Shown here: positions 1 to 8,389 of the stretch, one piece after another
Layout: each line of letters starts with the position of its first letter
How positions within the stretch are numbered: position 1 is the first letter of the stretch
Translations under genes and position numbers: made by a program
NCBI RefSeq assembly: GCF_023276405.1
Contig: NZ_JALRMO010000001.1
Span: 4,836,001-4,900,000 of the forward strand
DNA: 64,000 bases
Direction: 5' to 3'
Source of the DNA: Paenibacillus hamazuiensis
Lineage (GTDB): Bacteria; Bacillota; Bacilli; Paenibacillales; NBRC-103111
The notes under the pieces: generated by a model
What the model was told of the DNA's origin: nothing
The model's database searches: none
What the model saw: only the letters and a program-made list of their open reading frames with translations

Positions 1-153
1 AAATATGAATACATTGCCCCATCCGTATAGACGTTTAACCGGAAGACAAACGCATAACTTTGCAAAGATAGGTTTGTTCAACAAGCAATGCTTGGTACAC
101 GCACATAGAATTACTTATAGGTTTTGATTATTACAGGAAAGGAAGATGCCTGA

Positions 154-924
154 ATGAAGGTTGTCATCTTGGCTGGCGGACTCGGCACGCGAATCAGCGA
201 AGAGTCCCATTCCAAGCCCAAGCCAATGATTGAAATCGGAGAAAAACCGATACTCTGGCACATCATGAAGATCTATTCCCATTACGGATTTAACGATTTT
301 GTCATCTGCCTCGGTTATAAAAGCAATGTCGTTATTGAATATTTCTCGCATTACTTCATGAACCAGTCTCATGTCACTTTCGATTTCAGGGGGGGAAATG
401 AAGCGATCATTCACCGAAGCGCCGCCGAGCCATGGAAAGTGACGCTTGTGGAGACCGGGAAAGATACGCTGACCGGCGGCAGGATCAAACGGGTCGCCGA
501 ATATATCGGAGACGAGACGTTTATGCTCACCTACGGCGATGGCTTAGCCAACATCGACATTCAACAGCTGGTCAAGTTTCATAAATCGCACGGGAAGCTG
601 GCTACCCTAACGGCAACCCAGCCTTCGGGGCGATTCGGAGCGCTGCAAATCAACGAGCACGATGTCGTCGAAGGCTTTCAAGAGAAGCCGAAAGGCGACA
701 ACAGCTGGATTAACGGCGGATTTTTCGTGATGGAACCGGGAGTGCTCGAATATATCGAAGGCGATCACACCGTTCTGGAGAAAGAACCGCTCGAAGGGTT
801 GGCCAAGGATCGCCAGCTCGTCGCATACAAATTCGACGGGTTTTGGCATCCGATGGATACGCTGCGGGATAAAAACTATTTGGAAGAGCTGTGGCAAACG
901 GGGAATGCGCCATGGAAAAAGTGA
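154..924 (+). CDS. rfbF: Glucose-1-phosphate cytidylyltransferase
   Basis: Converts glucose-1-phosphate and CTP to CDP-glucose in the cytoplasm, the first step to CDP-linked 6-deoxyhexoses. The 256-residue protein opens with the nucleotidyltransferase signature LAGGLGTRISEES followed by KPMIEIGEKPILWHIM, and carries YGDGLANIDI and GFQEKPKGDN. This is the RfbF pattern, and the length is normal for the family. The ATG is preceded by AAAGGAAG at good spacing. It overlaps rfbG, and the two form a pathway pair. The 153 bases upstream are AT-rich and hold no gene. The family call is secure. The final sugar is unknown because no dedicated CDP-sugar enzyme beyond rfbG is recognisable nearby. Confidence 0.95.
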   Translation: MKVVILAGGLGTRISEESHSKPKPMIEIGEKPILWHIMKIYSHYGFNDFVICLGYKSNVVIEYFSHYFMNQSHVTFDFRGGNEAIIHRSAAEPWKVTLVETGKDTLTGGRIKRVAEYIGDETFMLTYGDGLANIDIQQLVKFHKSHGKLATLTATQPSGRFGALQINEHDVVEGFQEKPKGDNSWINGGFFVMEPGVLEYIEGDHTVLEKEPLEGLAKDRQLVAYKFDGFWHPMDTLRDKNYLEELWQTGNAPWKK

Positions 925-2048
925 CCGCCCCACTTGCCGCCGAACCGGGCGCATCCCGGCCGTTTTGGGAAGGCAAACGCGTTTTTGTAACAGGCCATAC
1001 CGGTTTTAAGGGCTCCTGGCTCTGCATGTGGCTTCACCTGCTCGGCGCCGAGGTGACCGGTTACGCGCTGAAGCCGCCGACCCGGCCGAGCTTGTTCGAG
1101 GAAGCCGGTATATCCCGGTATGTGAATTCGGTGACCGGCGATATTCGCGACCGCAACCTTTTGCTTGACGCCCTGCAAAAGGCCGATCCCGACGTCGTCA
1201 TCCATATGGCTGCCCAACCGCTCGTTCGCGATTCATACCGGATGCCGGTGGAGACTTATGAAACGAACGTGCTCGGCACCGTTTATTTGCTGGATGCGGT
1301 CCGGCAGGTGAAGCAGCGGGGCGGAGCCGTCAAAGCGGTCGTCAACGTAACGACGGACAAATGCTACGAGAATAAGGAATGGCCTTGGGGCTACCGGGAA
1401 TACGAGCCGCTCGGAGGGTACGATCCGTATTCGAACAGCAAGGCCTGCTCCGAGCTCGCTACGGCCGCTTTCCGCAGCTCCTTCTTCCATCCCGCCGATT
1501 ATGCGCAGCACGGAGTCGGCGTTGCAACCGCCCGGGCCGGCAACGTGATCGGAGGCGGCGACTGGGCGGCGGACCGGCTCATCCCCGACTGCTTTCGCGC
1601 GCTGCTGAACGGCGATCCGGTCGTCATCCGCCACCCTCAGGCGATTCGCCCGTGGCAGCACGTGCTGGAGCCGCTGAGCGGTTATCTGCTGCTGGCTCAG
1701 CGTTTGACGGAAAACGGGGCGAAATATGCCCAGGGCTGGAACTTCGGCCCCGGCGACGACGACGCGAAGCCGGTTGAATGGATCGTCCGGCAAATCTGCA
1801 GCGAGTGGGGAGGCAATGCCTCCTACGTCGTACACAAAACGGACGGTCTGCATGAAGCTCATTATTTGAAGCTGGACTGTTCCAAGGCAAAGCTTGAGCT
1901 CGGCTGGCACCCGCGCTGGAATTTGCAAACGGCGATCGGAAAAATTGCAGAATGGATGCGTGCATTCAAAGATGGCCGCGATCTCGAGGAAATCTCTTTC
2001 CGGCAAATTGAAGAGTATCGGCAAGCAGGTGGTGAAACCCACGTATGA
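912..2048 (+). CDS. rfbG: CDP-glucose 4,6-dehydratase
   Basis: Extended short-chain dehydrogenase that turns CDP-glucose into CDP-4-keto-6-deoxyglucose. It has the Rossmann motif TGHTGFKGSWL near the N-terminus, NVTTDKCYEN, the YxxxK catalytic pair in YSNSK, and ARAGNVIGGGDWA, which is typical of RfbG. I chose the ATG at 912 (378 aa), which has GGGGA eight bases upstream. An in-frame GTG at 891 would add seven residues and overlap rfbF more deeply. The stop overlaps the next start in an ATGA arrangement, so rfbF, rfbG and the following glycosyltransferase are translationally coupled. Confidence 0.93.
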   Translation: MEKVTAPLAAEPGASRPFWEGKRVFVTGHTGFKGSWLCMWLHLLGAEVTGYALKPPTRPSLFEEAGISRYVNSVTGDIRDRNLLLDALQKADPDVVIHMAAQPLVRDSYRMPVETYETNVLGTVYLLDAVRQVKQRGGAVKAVVNVTTDKCYENKEWPWGYREYEPLGGYDPYSNSKACSELATAAFRSSFFHPADYAQHGVGVATARAGNVIGGGDWAADRLIPDCFRALLNGDPVVIRHPQAIRPWQHVLEPLSGYLLLAQRLTENGAKYAQGWNFGPGDDDAKPVEWIVRQICSEWGGNASYVVHKTDGLHEAHYLKLDCSKAKLELGWHPRWNLQTAIGKIAEWMRAFKDGRDLEEISFRQIEEYRQAGGETHV

Positions 2049-3331
2049 GAATCGTCCATGTGGCTCCTTATTGCGAAACAGTACCTCCCCCGAGAGACGG
2101 CGGCACAGAGAGGGCCATACACGAGCTGACGGAGGGTTTGGCAGCCAAAGGGCATGAGGTCATTTTATTCGCCCCTCCGGGCAGCAGCAGCAGCGGCAAG
2201 CTGATCAGCTACCCGGAGCAGCCGATCAGCGAGGAGGATATCGGAAAATTCGTCCTGGGGACGCTCCCCGAGGGCGCCGATCTGATCCACGACCATACGT
2301 TTTCCTCCGCCATCGGGAAAATGAATTTGCCGATCCCGACCGTCTGCACGATGCATTTGACGAACAACAACGGCGTCCGTCATCCGGTGTATGTCAGCCG
2401 AAGGGCGCTTGAGCAAACCGGCAAAAACATAGGGCATTTCATCTATAACGGGCTAAGGTTCGAACAGTATCAGTTTTCCGATCTGAAGGACAATTATTTG
2501 CTGTTCATGGGCAGAATCATTCGGGAAAAAGGCATTTTGCTCGCGCTCGATATCGCCGAAAGGACAAACCGAAGGCTGATCATTGCAGGTCCTAAGCATG
2601 ATCCTGAGCTGTTCCGCACAATGATCGAACCGCGTCTGCTCGCGAATCCGAATCTCATCTACGTCGGTTCCGTAGGCGGACAGCAAAAGCAGGATTTATT
2701 GAAGCACGCCGACTGCGTACTCTTTCCCAGCCTATGGGAGGAGCCGTTCGGCCTCGTGATGATTGAGGCGATGGCTTGCGGCACCCGGGTGCTTGCTCTG
2801 AACACCGGCTCCGTTCCCGAGGTGATGGCCGGCTTTCCCCAATTGATATGCCGATCTCCCGAGGAAATGGTGAATAAACTGCTCTTCGACGTGCCGCAAA
2901 TCTCTCCTTACGCTTTGCGGCAGTATGTGGTGAGCCGTTTCTCCGCCGAAGTCATGACCGAACGGTACGTCGATTACTACCTCAAGGTCATCCGGGAAAC
3001 TCCGCGGGCTGCGGCAGCGCCTGCGGAAGCTGTCGGCACCCCGGCTGCCGGGCAGCCGGAGCCCGTGCCCATGCCGCCGACTGATGCGCCCCCCGCTCCG
3101 CTTATGCCGAATCCCGCCCCTCCTGTCGTTTCGCATGCCGGGCGGAGACGCGGAAGGAGCCACAAATCGCTGCGCTTTAGCCGGAAGCAGGCGGCGGGAA
3201 AACAGGCCAGCCGGCGTCAGCCGGGCAAACCGGCGGCGAATAAAGCCAAAGCTCCCCGGACCAAAAGAAAGAAATCCGCTGTCGTCCGACCCGCCGGCAG
3301 AGGTTCGAGGAAAATTAAAAAAACGGCCTGA
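2045..3331 (+). CDS. GT4-type glycosyltransferase with Pro/Ala linker and polybasic C-terminal tail
   Basis: A 428-residue GT-B fold transferase. The N-terminal half carries the glycine-rich acceptor-side loop (PPPRDGGTERAIHEL). The C-terminal half has LLFMGRIIREKG and EEPFGLVMIEAMACGT, the nucleotide-sugar binding ExxxxxxxE region of family GT4. The catalytic part ends near residue 315. A Pro/Ala-rich linker follows to about 363, then about 60 residues very rich in Lys/Arg (RRRGR, RTKRKK, SRKIKK). GT4 enzymes normally lack such a tail. It starts on the rfbG stop codon, so it probably uses the CDP-sugar or works alongside it. Donor and acceptor cannot be told from sequence. Confidence 0.88.
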   Translation: MRIVHVAPYCETVPPPRDGGTERAIHELTEGLAAKGHEVILFAPPGSSSSGKLISYPEQPISEEDIGKFVLGTLPEGADLIHDHTFSSAIGKMNLPIPTVCTMHLTNNNGVRHPVYVSRRALEQTGKNIGHFIYNGLRFEQYQFSDLKDNYLLFMGRIIREKGILLALDIAERTNRRLIIAGPKHDPELFRTMIEPRLLANPNLIYVGSVGGQQKQDLLKHADCVLFPSLWEEPFGLVMIEAMACGTRVLALNTGSVPEVMAGFPQLICRSPEEMVNKLLFDVPQISPYALRQYVVSRFSAEVMTERYVDYYLKVIRETPRAAAAPAEAVGTPAAGQPEPVPMPPTDAPPAPLMPNPAPPVVSHAGRRRGRSHKSLRFSRKQAAGKQASRRQPGKPAANKAKAPRTKRKKSAVVRPAGRGSRKIKKTA

Positions 3332-3744
3332 TTGAGACTAGCCGCCGCCGACCATGCATCGCTCCAGGGCAACCGGCTGCAAGCAGCTTCCGCGCTTCGA
3401 TGCGCGATGCTGCTTTCGCCGGTCGCAGCGGAGCGAATATGCGGAACAAATCCCCCAAAAGTGAAGTGAACCTTTGCAGCCTATTCCTGGTACTTTTGGG
3501 GGAGCCCCCGGTTTTCCACAAAATCAGCCGGGCATAATTCCTTAGCGAAAAAAAGCCAGTTTCGTACGAGTACGATTCCGGGAATAAACTGCCCACAAAT
3601 ATGGGACAACCGTCTTATCGTGACTGCCGTATGGGGGCACCCGCCCACGTTCGATGAGGTGCGGGTGCAGCCGTATATATGTATGGAGCTCCGGAACGGG
3701 AGGCGGTTTTCTTCGATGTCGGAACCGCCTGGCGGCCCGCCTCG
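3332..3744. other. Intergenic region with hairpins, no gene
   Basis: Lies between two convergent operons. I see no gene with a credible start. It contains a 51-nt hairpin element at 3452-3502 (listed separately) and a second hairpin with perfect 8-bp arms, 3637-3644 (GCACCCGC) and 3661-3668 (GCGGGTGC), around a 16-nt loop. The plus-strand operon ending at 3331 has no obvious poly-U terminator, so one of these hairpins may serve. Confidence 0.6.
3452..3502 (+). repeat. 51-nt structured repeat, copy 1
   Basis: Perfect 11-bp terminal arms CCCCCAAAAGT and ACTTTTGGGGG enclose a conserved interior containing GAAG and GCAGC. A second 51-nt copy at 57125-57175 matches at 38 of 51 positions by my count. 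The A-T pair joining positions 6 and 46 here is C-G in the other copy, which supports a selected hairpin. Function is unknown. Confidence 0.7.
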
Positions 3745-3769
3745 AAAAAAACCGGCGGCCCTCCCGCCC
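3745..3769 (-). terminator. Intrinsic terminator of the 7498-3790 operon
   Basis: Read on the minus strand, GGCGG, a GAGGG loop and CCGCC are followed by GG and seven T. It sits 21 bases past the stop of the minus-strand gene ending at 3790. Confidence 0.7.
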
Positions 3770-3789
3770 GAAGCGCCGGAAGCGTGGAG

Positions 3790-4857
3790 TCAAACAGGAC
3801 GTCTGCGCTTCCGGGGTGGCCGGCGTTTTTGCCGCATGCGCCTGGCCGTTCTGGAGCGGCGAGCGGTCCGCCTGTGACGGCGCCGCTTCTTGCCCGCACG
3901 CGCCGAGGCCCGCCCGTGCGGCTTATCCGGCTGCTGCCCGGTCGGGGCGACCGGGTCCGTCTGCGCTGCGGCCCCATGCCGGCCCGCTTTATCCTCGGGC
4001 AAATAAAACTGCTGCTGCATCGTACGCCGGTCAGCCACCGTATCCGGAATCATAAAACCCGGATGCGCAAGCGGAAATTCCATCGCCTGCACCGGAATTT
4101 CGGCCAACCTGTCGTCCGGATTCGTGGCATGGACCGCATCCGCTCCAAAGCCGATGTTGCTCACCAGATTCACGTTCGGCGCGATACTGACTCCGTTTTG
4201 CAACCAGCAGGAGAAATTCCATCTGTAATCCCAGGGATTGATTTCCCCTGCGTGGCATCTGTCATAAATGTACCCGAAAAAACGCGCCGCCAGCGGGTCG
4301 GCCAGCACGTCGGCGAGCCAACCCCCGCCGCGTATTTCGGGCCACCGGGCAAGGCCGGCGTCGAAATGCTGCCATGCCCGGCGCCAGGTCGCCCAGCCCC
4401 ATATGTGAAACAGCCGGGAATAATAATAGCTCGCCCCGGTCCGTTTGCGGCCGGCCTGAAAGTTGTTTCCCGAGATCATCATCACCCGGGAATCGTGGCG
4501 GTAATGTTCGAGCAGCTCCTGGCAAAACGGGAAAAACGTCGGATGGGGCAAACAGTCGTCTTCCAGGACGATCGCTTCCTCCACCTGGCCAAACAGCCAA
4601 TCCAGCCCGCTCGTAATGCGGACGTCGCACCCGAGATTTACGTCCGAAAAATTCGTGCGAACATCGCAAGGCCAATCGACCTGGCTGACGACAGCGCGGG
4701 CGGCCATGCACTCCTCCGCCTCCCCGGGCCGATCGGCCCGGGGGCCGTCGGCGATCACAAACAGCGTTTGCGGCTGAGCTTTGCGGATCTCTTCAAATAC
4801 GCGGGCAGTCGTTTCCGGCCTTTTAAAGATGAATAAGGCAACAGGGGTTGTCAACAT
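3790..4857 (-). CDS. GT-A glycosyltransferase (GNT-I-like) with polybasic C-terminal tail
   Basis: A 355-residue protein resembling bacterial GT-A transferases related to GNT-I. It starts VALFIFKRPETTARVFEEI, continues with TLFVIADGPR, and has a metal-site motif in VLEDDCLPHPTFF, then SGNNF and a Trp-rich WGWATWRRAW stretch. Catalytic homology ends near residue 285. The last roughly 45 residues are almost pure Lys/Arg with a few Ala, Thr and Pro (GKKRRRHRRTARR, PPRKRRRPV). It is the last gene of a three-gene operon, 29 bases after the GT4 gene, and a terminator follows. The start has only a weak ribosome site. Substrate unknown. Confidence 0.8.
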   Translation of the reverse strand: MLTTPVALFIFKRPETTARVFEEIRKAQPQTLFVIADGPRADRPGEAEECMAARAVVSQVDWPCDVRTNFSDVNLGCDVRITSGLDWLFGQVEEAIVLEDDCLPHPTFFPFCQELLEHYRHDSRVMMISGNNFQAGRKRTGASYYYSRLFHIWGWATWRRAWQHFDAGLARWPEIRGGGWLADVLADPLAARFFGYIYDRCHAGEINPWDYRWNFSCWLQNGVSIAPNVNLVSNIGFGADAVHATNPDDRLAEIPVQAMEFPLAHPGFMIPDTVADRRTMQQQFYLPEDKAGRHGAAAQTDPVAPTGQQPDKPHGRASARAGKKRRRHRRTARRSRTARRMRQKRRPPRKRRRPV

Positions 4858-4886
4858 TCGGCATCTCTCATCCCTTCGGGCTCATC

Positions 4887-6245
4887 TCAGCCGAGCAGCT
4901 TCATGCGTCGCAGCCGTTGAGCCATCAACGCCCCGGCCGCCTGGGGGGAGAACTCGCTGCGGACCGTCGCTTGCCCTCTGCCTGCAATCAGCTCCCGCCA
5001 GGCCGCATCCTGAACCAGTCTGCGCATGTAGTGCGACGCATGCTCGATATCGGGATCCGCCCAATATTGATATGCTTTATACGGTCCGTAATCGACGCCG
5101 ACCGGAACGAGCCGATAGTCAACCGTACACGAGTTCATGCTGTTCATAAAATCGGTATTGCCGGACCAGTTCGTGCCGATAACCGGCTTCCCGAGATACA
5201 TCGATTCCGCCAGCCCGAGGCCGAAGCCTTCCGAACGGTGCAGCGATACGAAACAGTCGGCCGCGTTCATCAGCGCATTCACTTCCGCCCGCGAGAGTGT
5301 GCCTTCGATCAGGAAAATATTGCTCCAACCGGCAACCCGTTCCCTCAGCTTGTGCAGCTCTGCCGCAGCCGTTTCCACGATCTCCGACTGCGGGTTATTG
5401 ACTTTAATGACGAGCCCGACACCCGGATCGTCCGGAGCGAAAGCGCTCTGGAATGCCTCGATTGCGCCGTGGGGATTTTTCCGCTGGGCGTAGCTGAACG
5501 TATCGTACATGCTGAGGAACAGAAAGCGGCCTCCGGGCAAACCGAAGAAATCCCGTCCGATGCCTTCCGGAACGTAAACCTCAATCCCATGGGGTATGCG
5601 CAAAACAGGGACTGTCGATTTTCTTGAAACGGATTCGAGGATGAACCTGCTCGGCGCCCAGACCTCCCGAACCAGATCAAAGGCTCCTAACCATTCGTTC
5701 GGAAAGTCGGGAAGCTCCCAGTGCCATACGCCGATATTGTACCGGCCCTCAAGCAGGCTCCGGTCGATCGCCTGCAGGCTGTCGGCGTTCATATGGATGA
5801 TGTTTACCTTATAGATCGCCTCGGGGATTTCCTTATGGGCCCACGAGTCATCGGAGGTTCGGGAAGGAGAAAAAGCAATGTTTTTGATTCCGTACGGGAT
5901 GTTCGTCGTCTGAAGCGACTTTGCGGCCAGCCTGCAGCTTTCCCCGATCCCGCTTTCGGCGCGCGAGGTGCCGATCAGATTGACGCCCGGCAGGTAGGTA
6001 CGCAAAATGGCGGTTTCTGAGACCGGTAGAGGGGCCGGATGATCCAGGGACACAGCAGCTCCATGCATTCCTCCGTTCCTGAGCTTCCTTTTCGTTTTTT
6101 TCGAAACGGTCCGCCTCCGTTTACGCAAACGATTGGCTTTGCCCGCTGCGGCCGGCTTCTTTTTCCTGCGAAACGCCTTGCCTCTTCGTTTGCCGGGCTG
6201 CGCCTTTGGGGTCCGCGTTTTTCCGGAATGTATGCGCACCTTCAT
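4887..6245 (-). CDS. GT4 glycosyltransferase with polybasic N-terminal extension
   Basis: 452 residues. The first 57 or so are a Lys/Arg-rich extension (GKRRGKAFRRKKKP, RLRKRRRTVSKKTKRK). After a short linker comes a GT-B transferase: GVNLIGTSRAESGIGESCR, VWHWELPDFP, IPHGIEV, and the donor-site motif HRSEGFGLGLAESMYLGKPV followed by GTNWSGNTDFM. I chose ATG 6245, with AAAGGAGG nine bases upstream. A GTG at 6254 overlaps that Shine-Dalgarno. The gene starts 20 bases after the upstream transferase. The basic extension is in frame behind a strong start, so it is genuinely translated. Donor and acceptor unknown. Confidence 0.87.
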   Translation of the reverse strand: MKVRIHSGKTRTPKAQPGKRRGKAFRRKKKPAAAGKANRLRKRRRTVSKKTKRKLRNGGMHGAAVSLDHPAPLPVSETAILRTYLPGVNLIGTSRAESGIGESCRLAAKSLQTTNIPYGIKNIAFSPSRTSDDSWAHKEIPEAIYKVNIIHMNADSLQAIDRSLLEGRYNIGVWHWELPDFPNEWLGAFDLVREVWAPSRFILESVSRKSTVPVLRIPHGIEVYVPEGIGRDFFGLPGGRFLFLSMYDTFSYAQRKNPHGAIEAFQSAFAPDDPGVGLVIKVNNPQSEIVETAAAELHKLRERVAGWSNIFLIEGTLSRAEVNALMNAADCFVSLHRSEGFGLGLAESMYLGKPVIGTNWSGNTDFMNSMNSCTVDYRLVPVGVDYGPYKAYQYWADPDIEHASHYMRRLVQDAAWRELIAGRGQATVRSEFSPQAAGALMAQRLRRMKLLG

Positions 6246-6265
6246 GTCAAGCACCCTCCTTTCGT

Positions 6266-7498
6266 TTAAAAATGGCTGTTTGTCGCTTCAAACGGATTCG
6301 TGATGTGCTGATATTGATCGGGATTATCCTTGTATTTCTTTTTGGTGATCCGATCGATAAACTCTCCGCTGGCGAAGAAATCGTAGCTCCAGAAAATGTC
6401 CTTGAATTCGCTTTTGCCCATCTCCTCCAGCTCCTGCTGGTACGCTGTGAGCAAACCGTGAAACGGATGTGCGGGATCCGCATAGGTGCCGTTCACAGAC
6501 TCCTGCAGAAGTCCCCACAGGCCGGAGTAATGGAACAGGCAGAGCGATCTGCCGTTTACGAGGTAACGTCCGTTTTCAATGCCGGTAAAATCGCGTTCGC
6601 ACAGGTTCCAGGCCGCCATGTTATAGCCCGGATGTTTCCAGATGAAGGCTCCGAAATAAACCGGCGCAAAATCGAGCCACGTTTGATCCGCGAAATACTT
6701 ATCGTCAAAGTAGCAGTAATGGAACAGTTTTTCGCCCCACCAGGCGAGGAATCTGTCGGTCGCTTCCGACCTGGCGAACGCCAAAATGCCCGAGTTGTAA
6801 ACGCCCGCCTGCAAATATCCGTCATTATGCCCCCTCACTTCCAGCACGTGCGGGGTAATCAGAATGGAATGCTGCTCCAGCAGCTCGAACATTTCTTCGA
6901 ACGGATGATACGCCCTCATGTCCGTGTCCAAATACAGGAAAACGCGTTCGTCCGCATAACGCTGCATCGCATATTGGATGAGATACGGTTTCATCGCGGT
7001 CGTTCCTTCGCTTACCGAATATTTGAAGAGCAGCTTCGGCAAATTGGGGACGCCCATATCCCTCGCAAGCACAATTTCGTCAAAATACGGTGACTCGGCC
7101 AGCGGATGGACGTATTCTTCCACGAGGCAGACGACCACTTTGGCGAGCGGCTCGTGCTCCTTGACGGAGCGGGCCATCACTTTCGCCCGATGCAGGTTGC
7201 TTGCCGAAGTAACGGTACATACGATCATCGAGCGTCCTCCCGTGTAGCCTGGAGCAGGGGGAGGGGGAGGAGCTGGCTCTTCCGTAACCGTCAGTACGGG
7301 GGCAAGAATAGGCGGAGCGACATGTTGGTGTCTGGCCGCTCTCTTTCGGCGAAGCCAACCTTTTCTTCGCAAAACCGGCTTGCGGTTTTTCAGTCTTTTC
7401 AGTCCCCGCGTTCTTTTGCTTGACTTTATGCCGGTATTTCGCTTAAGACCGCGCTTCAGGCGGGAACCCTTTTTGCTGGTGCGGCGGCGAACCTTCAT
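6266..7498 (-). CDS. GT8-like glycosyltransferase with polybasic N-terminal extension
   Basis: 410 residues. About 55 N-terminal residues are dominated by Lys/Arg (MKVRRRTSKKGSRLKRGLKR and onward). A GT-A domain then begins at MIVCTVTSASNLHRAKVMA and includes the metal-binding DxD motif in FLYLDTDMRAY, FADQTWLDFAP, and HPGYNMAAWNL. The domain is paralogous to the three genes at 9372-12364, which begin at this methionine and lack the extension. ATG 7498 has AAAGGAG about 11 bases upstream, so the upstream in-frame ATG at 7534 is rejected. It is the first gene of the operon ending at 3790. Substrate unknown. Confidence 0.85.
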   Translation of the reverse strand: MKVRRRTSKKGSRLKRGLKRNTGIKSSKRTRGLKRLKNRKPVLRRKGWLRRKRAARHQHVAPPILAPVLTVTEEPAPPPPPAPGYTGGRSMIVCTVTSASNLHRAKVMARSVKEHEPLAKVVVCLVEEYVHPLAESPYFDEIVLARDMGVPNLPKLLFKYSVSEGTTAMKPYLIQYAMQRYADERVFLYLDTDMRAYHPFEEMFELLEQHSILITPHVLEVRGHNDGYLQAGVYNSGILAFARSEATDRFLAWWGEKLFHYCYFDDKYFADQTWLDFAPVYFGAFIWKHPGYNMAAWNLCERDFTGIENGRYLVNGRSLCLFHYSGLWGLLQESVNGTYADPAHPFHGLLTAYQQELEEMGKSEFKDIFWSYDFFASGEFIDRITKKKYKDNPDQYQHITNPFEATNSHF

Positions 7499-7646
7499 TT
7501 CTTCACACACTCCTTTATACGGTAATAGGGCCAATGGACGCGTTCACAAAGCCGGTGAAACGAGAGCGCGCTCCATAGGGTGAAATGCCCCGTCCCCTTA
7601 TAAGTATGCATTTGCCGCATCCGCTTCGTAGTTCAATACCTACCCT

Positions 7647-7659
7647 GCGAAAAATTGGC
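7647..7659 (-). promoter_or_regulatory. 13-base box shared by two operon upstream regions, copy 1
   Basis: Minus-strand GCCAATTTTTCGC, preceded by GACAAAC. It lies about 150 bases upstream of the glycosyltransferase start at 7498. The same 13 bases, preceded by GACAAGA, occur at 17593-17605 about 100 bases upstream of rfbA. Possible shared regulator site or leader element; function unknown. Confidence 0.4.
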
Positions 7660-7782
7660 GTTTGTCCTCCCTCTGGAGCCCCCCTAAAGTGGCCTCCCCC
7701 CTAAATCCCCCCAACGGGGGGACCCCAGGCGCCCCAAGCGCCCTGGACCCGCCCTGTTTGAGGGAATGCTCGCTTCTAGTTC

Positions 7783-7840
7783 GCGTTTGTCAGGGCATGG
7801 CTTTTCACCTTCGGGTAAAAAAGCCTATGCCCTGACACGC
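7783..7840. repeat. Long hairpin, repeat family copy 1
   Basis: Begins GCGTTTGTC and ends GACACGC. The arms TGTCAGGGCAT and ATGCCCTGACA plus GGCTTTT/AAAAGCC form a roughly 20-bp stem around a CTTCGGG loop. The second hairpin 47 bases on has the same outer sequences. Confidence 0.65.
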
Positions 7841-7887
7841 TGCACGATCGGCGCGATGCTGAGTGAGGGGGTACGTGCCTCTATCCC

Positions 7888-7935
7888 GCGTTTGTCCGGC
7901 ACGTTTCGGCTGTCGCCGAAATGATGCCGGACACG
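7888..7935. repeat. Long hairpin, repeat family copy 2
   Basis: Begins GCGTTTGTC and ends GACACGC like its neighbour. The outer arms are TGTCCGGCA and TGCCGGACA. The inner arms TTTCGGC and GCCGAAA enclose a TGTC loop. The outer nine bases are shared with the first hairpin while the stem sequence differs. Confidence 0.65.
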
Positions 7936-8122
7936 CTCTACGGTTGTGAACGGCCCGAGGGGCGATGGTTCGGTTTTTTAGACCGCAAGTTCGGGGTGTA
8001 AACGGATGGCGCCGCTTACAGTTCGGCGCGAATCGCTTGTTTGGGGCTGTACGTCGGTTTTGGCGGGTTACGGATCTGAGCAAACGTCAAATTCATGTTA
8101 ACTGCCAGGGGAGGCGGGATCA

Positions 8123-8307
8123 TAGCGGAACTATTGTTCGCTAATCGGGGCAATTTCGGATATTTGTGGAAATTAAAGGAACTCAGGTGCGCTATTTGTC
8201 CGTTTACCCGATACACACGCCATTTTCAGCCGATTTAGCGCATCTCAGTTCCTCTATTTTTTCAGACATGCCCATTCACCCGAGAATAGCGAACGTGGGT
8301 TCCGCTA
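8123..8307. repeat. Dyad-repeat element, copy 1
   Basis: Four 21-nt imperfect palindromes of the form TAGCGxAC...GTTCCxCTA lie at 8123-8143, about 8175-8195 (inverted), 8236-8256 and 8287-8307. The last three and the sequence between them recur in inverse orientation at 37277-37410, with identical 41- and 30-base spacings. Dispersed intergenic repeat of unknown function. Confidence 0.7.
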
Positions 8308-8389
8308 AATCGATGAGCTACTTCTATTACGGGATAACAGTTCCTGGCCCGTTCGGCGCGAGGCCGGGTGAGACGTGCGTGCGAACCGT

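Larger units (their letters stand above)
7499..8389. other. Long intergenic region rich in inverted repeats
   Basis: About 890 bases with no credible gene on either strand. From left to right it holds the upstream region of the 7498 gene, a 13-base box shared with 17593-17605, short GC-rich inverted repeats around 7700-7760, two long hairpins (7783-7840 and 7888-7935), and a dyad-repeat element at 8123-8307. It separates two minus-strand glycosyltransferase operons. Confidence 0.7.

Noticed and set aside
3640-3790. Small plus-strand frame with Cys-rich start (MRCGCSRIYVW)
   Set aside because: No ribosome site; it reads through a hairpin and the terminator of the opposite gene.
3679-4836. 385-codon plus-strand frame opposite the GNT-I-like gene
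   Set aside because: The minus-strand frame has clear glycosyltransferase motifs; the plus-strand frame has none and its composition follows from the opposite strand.
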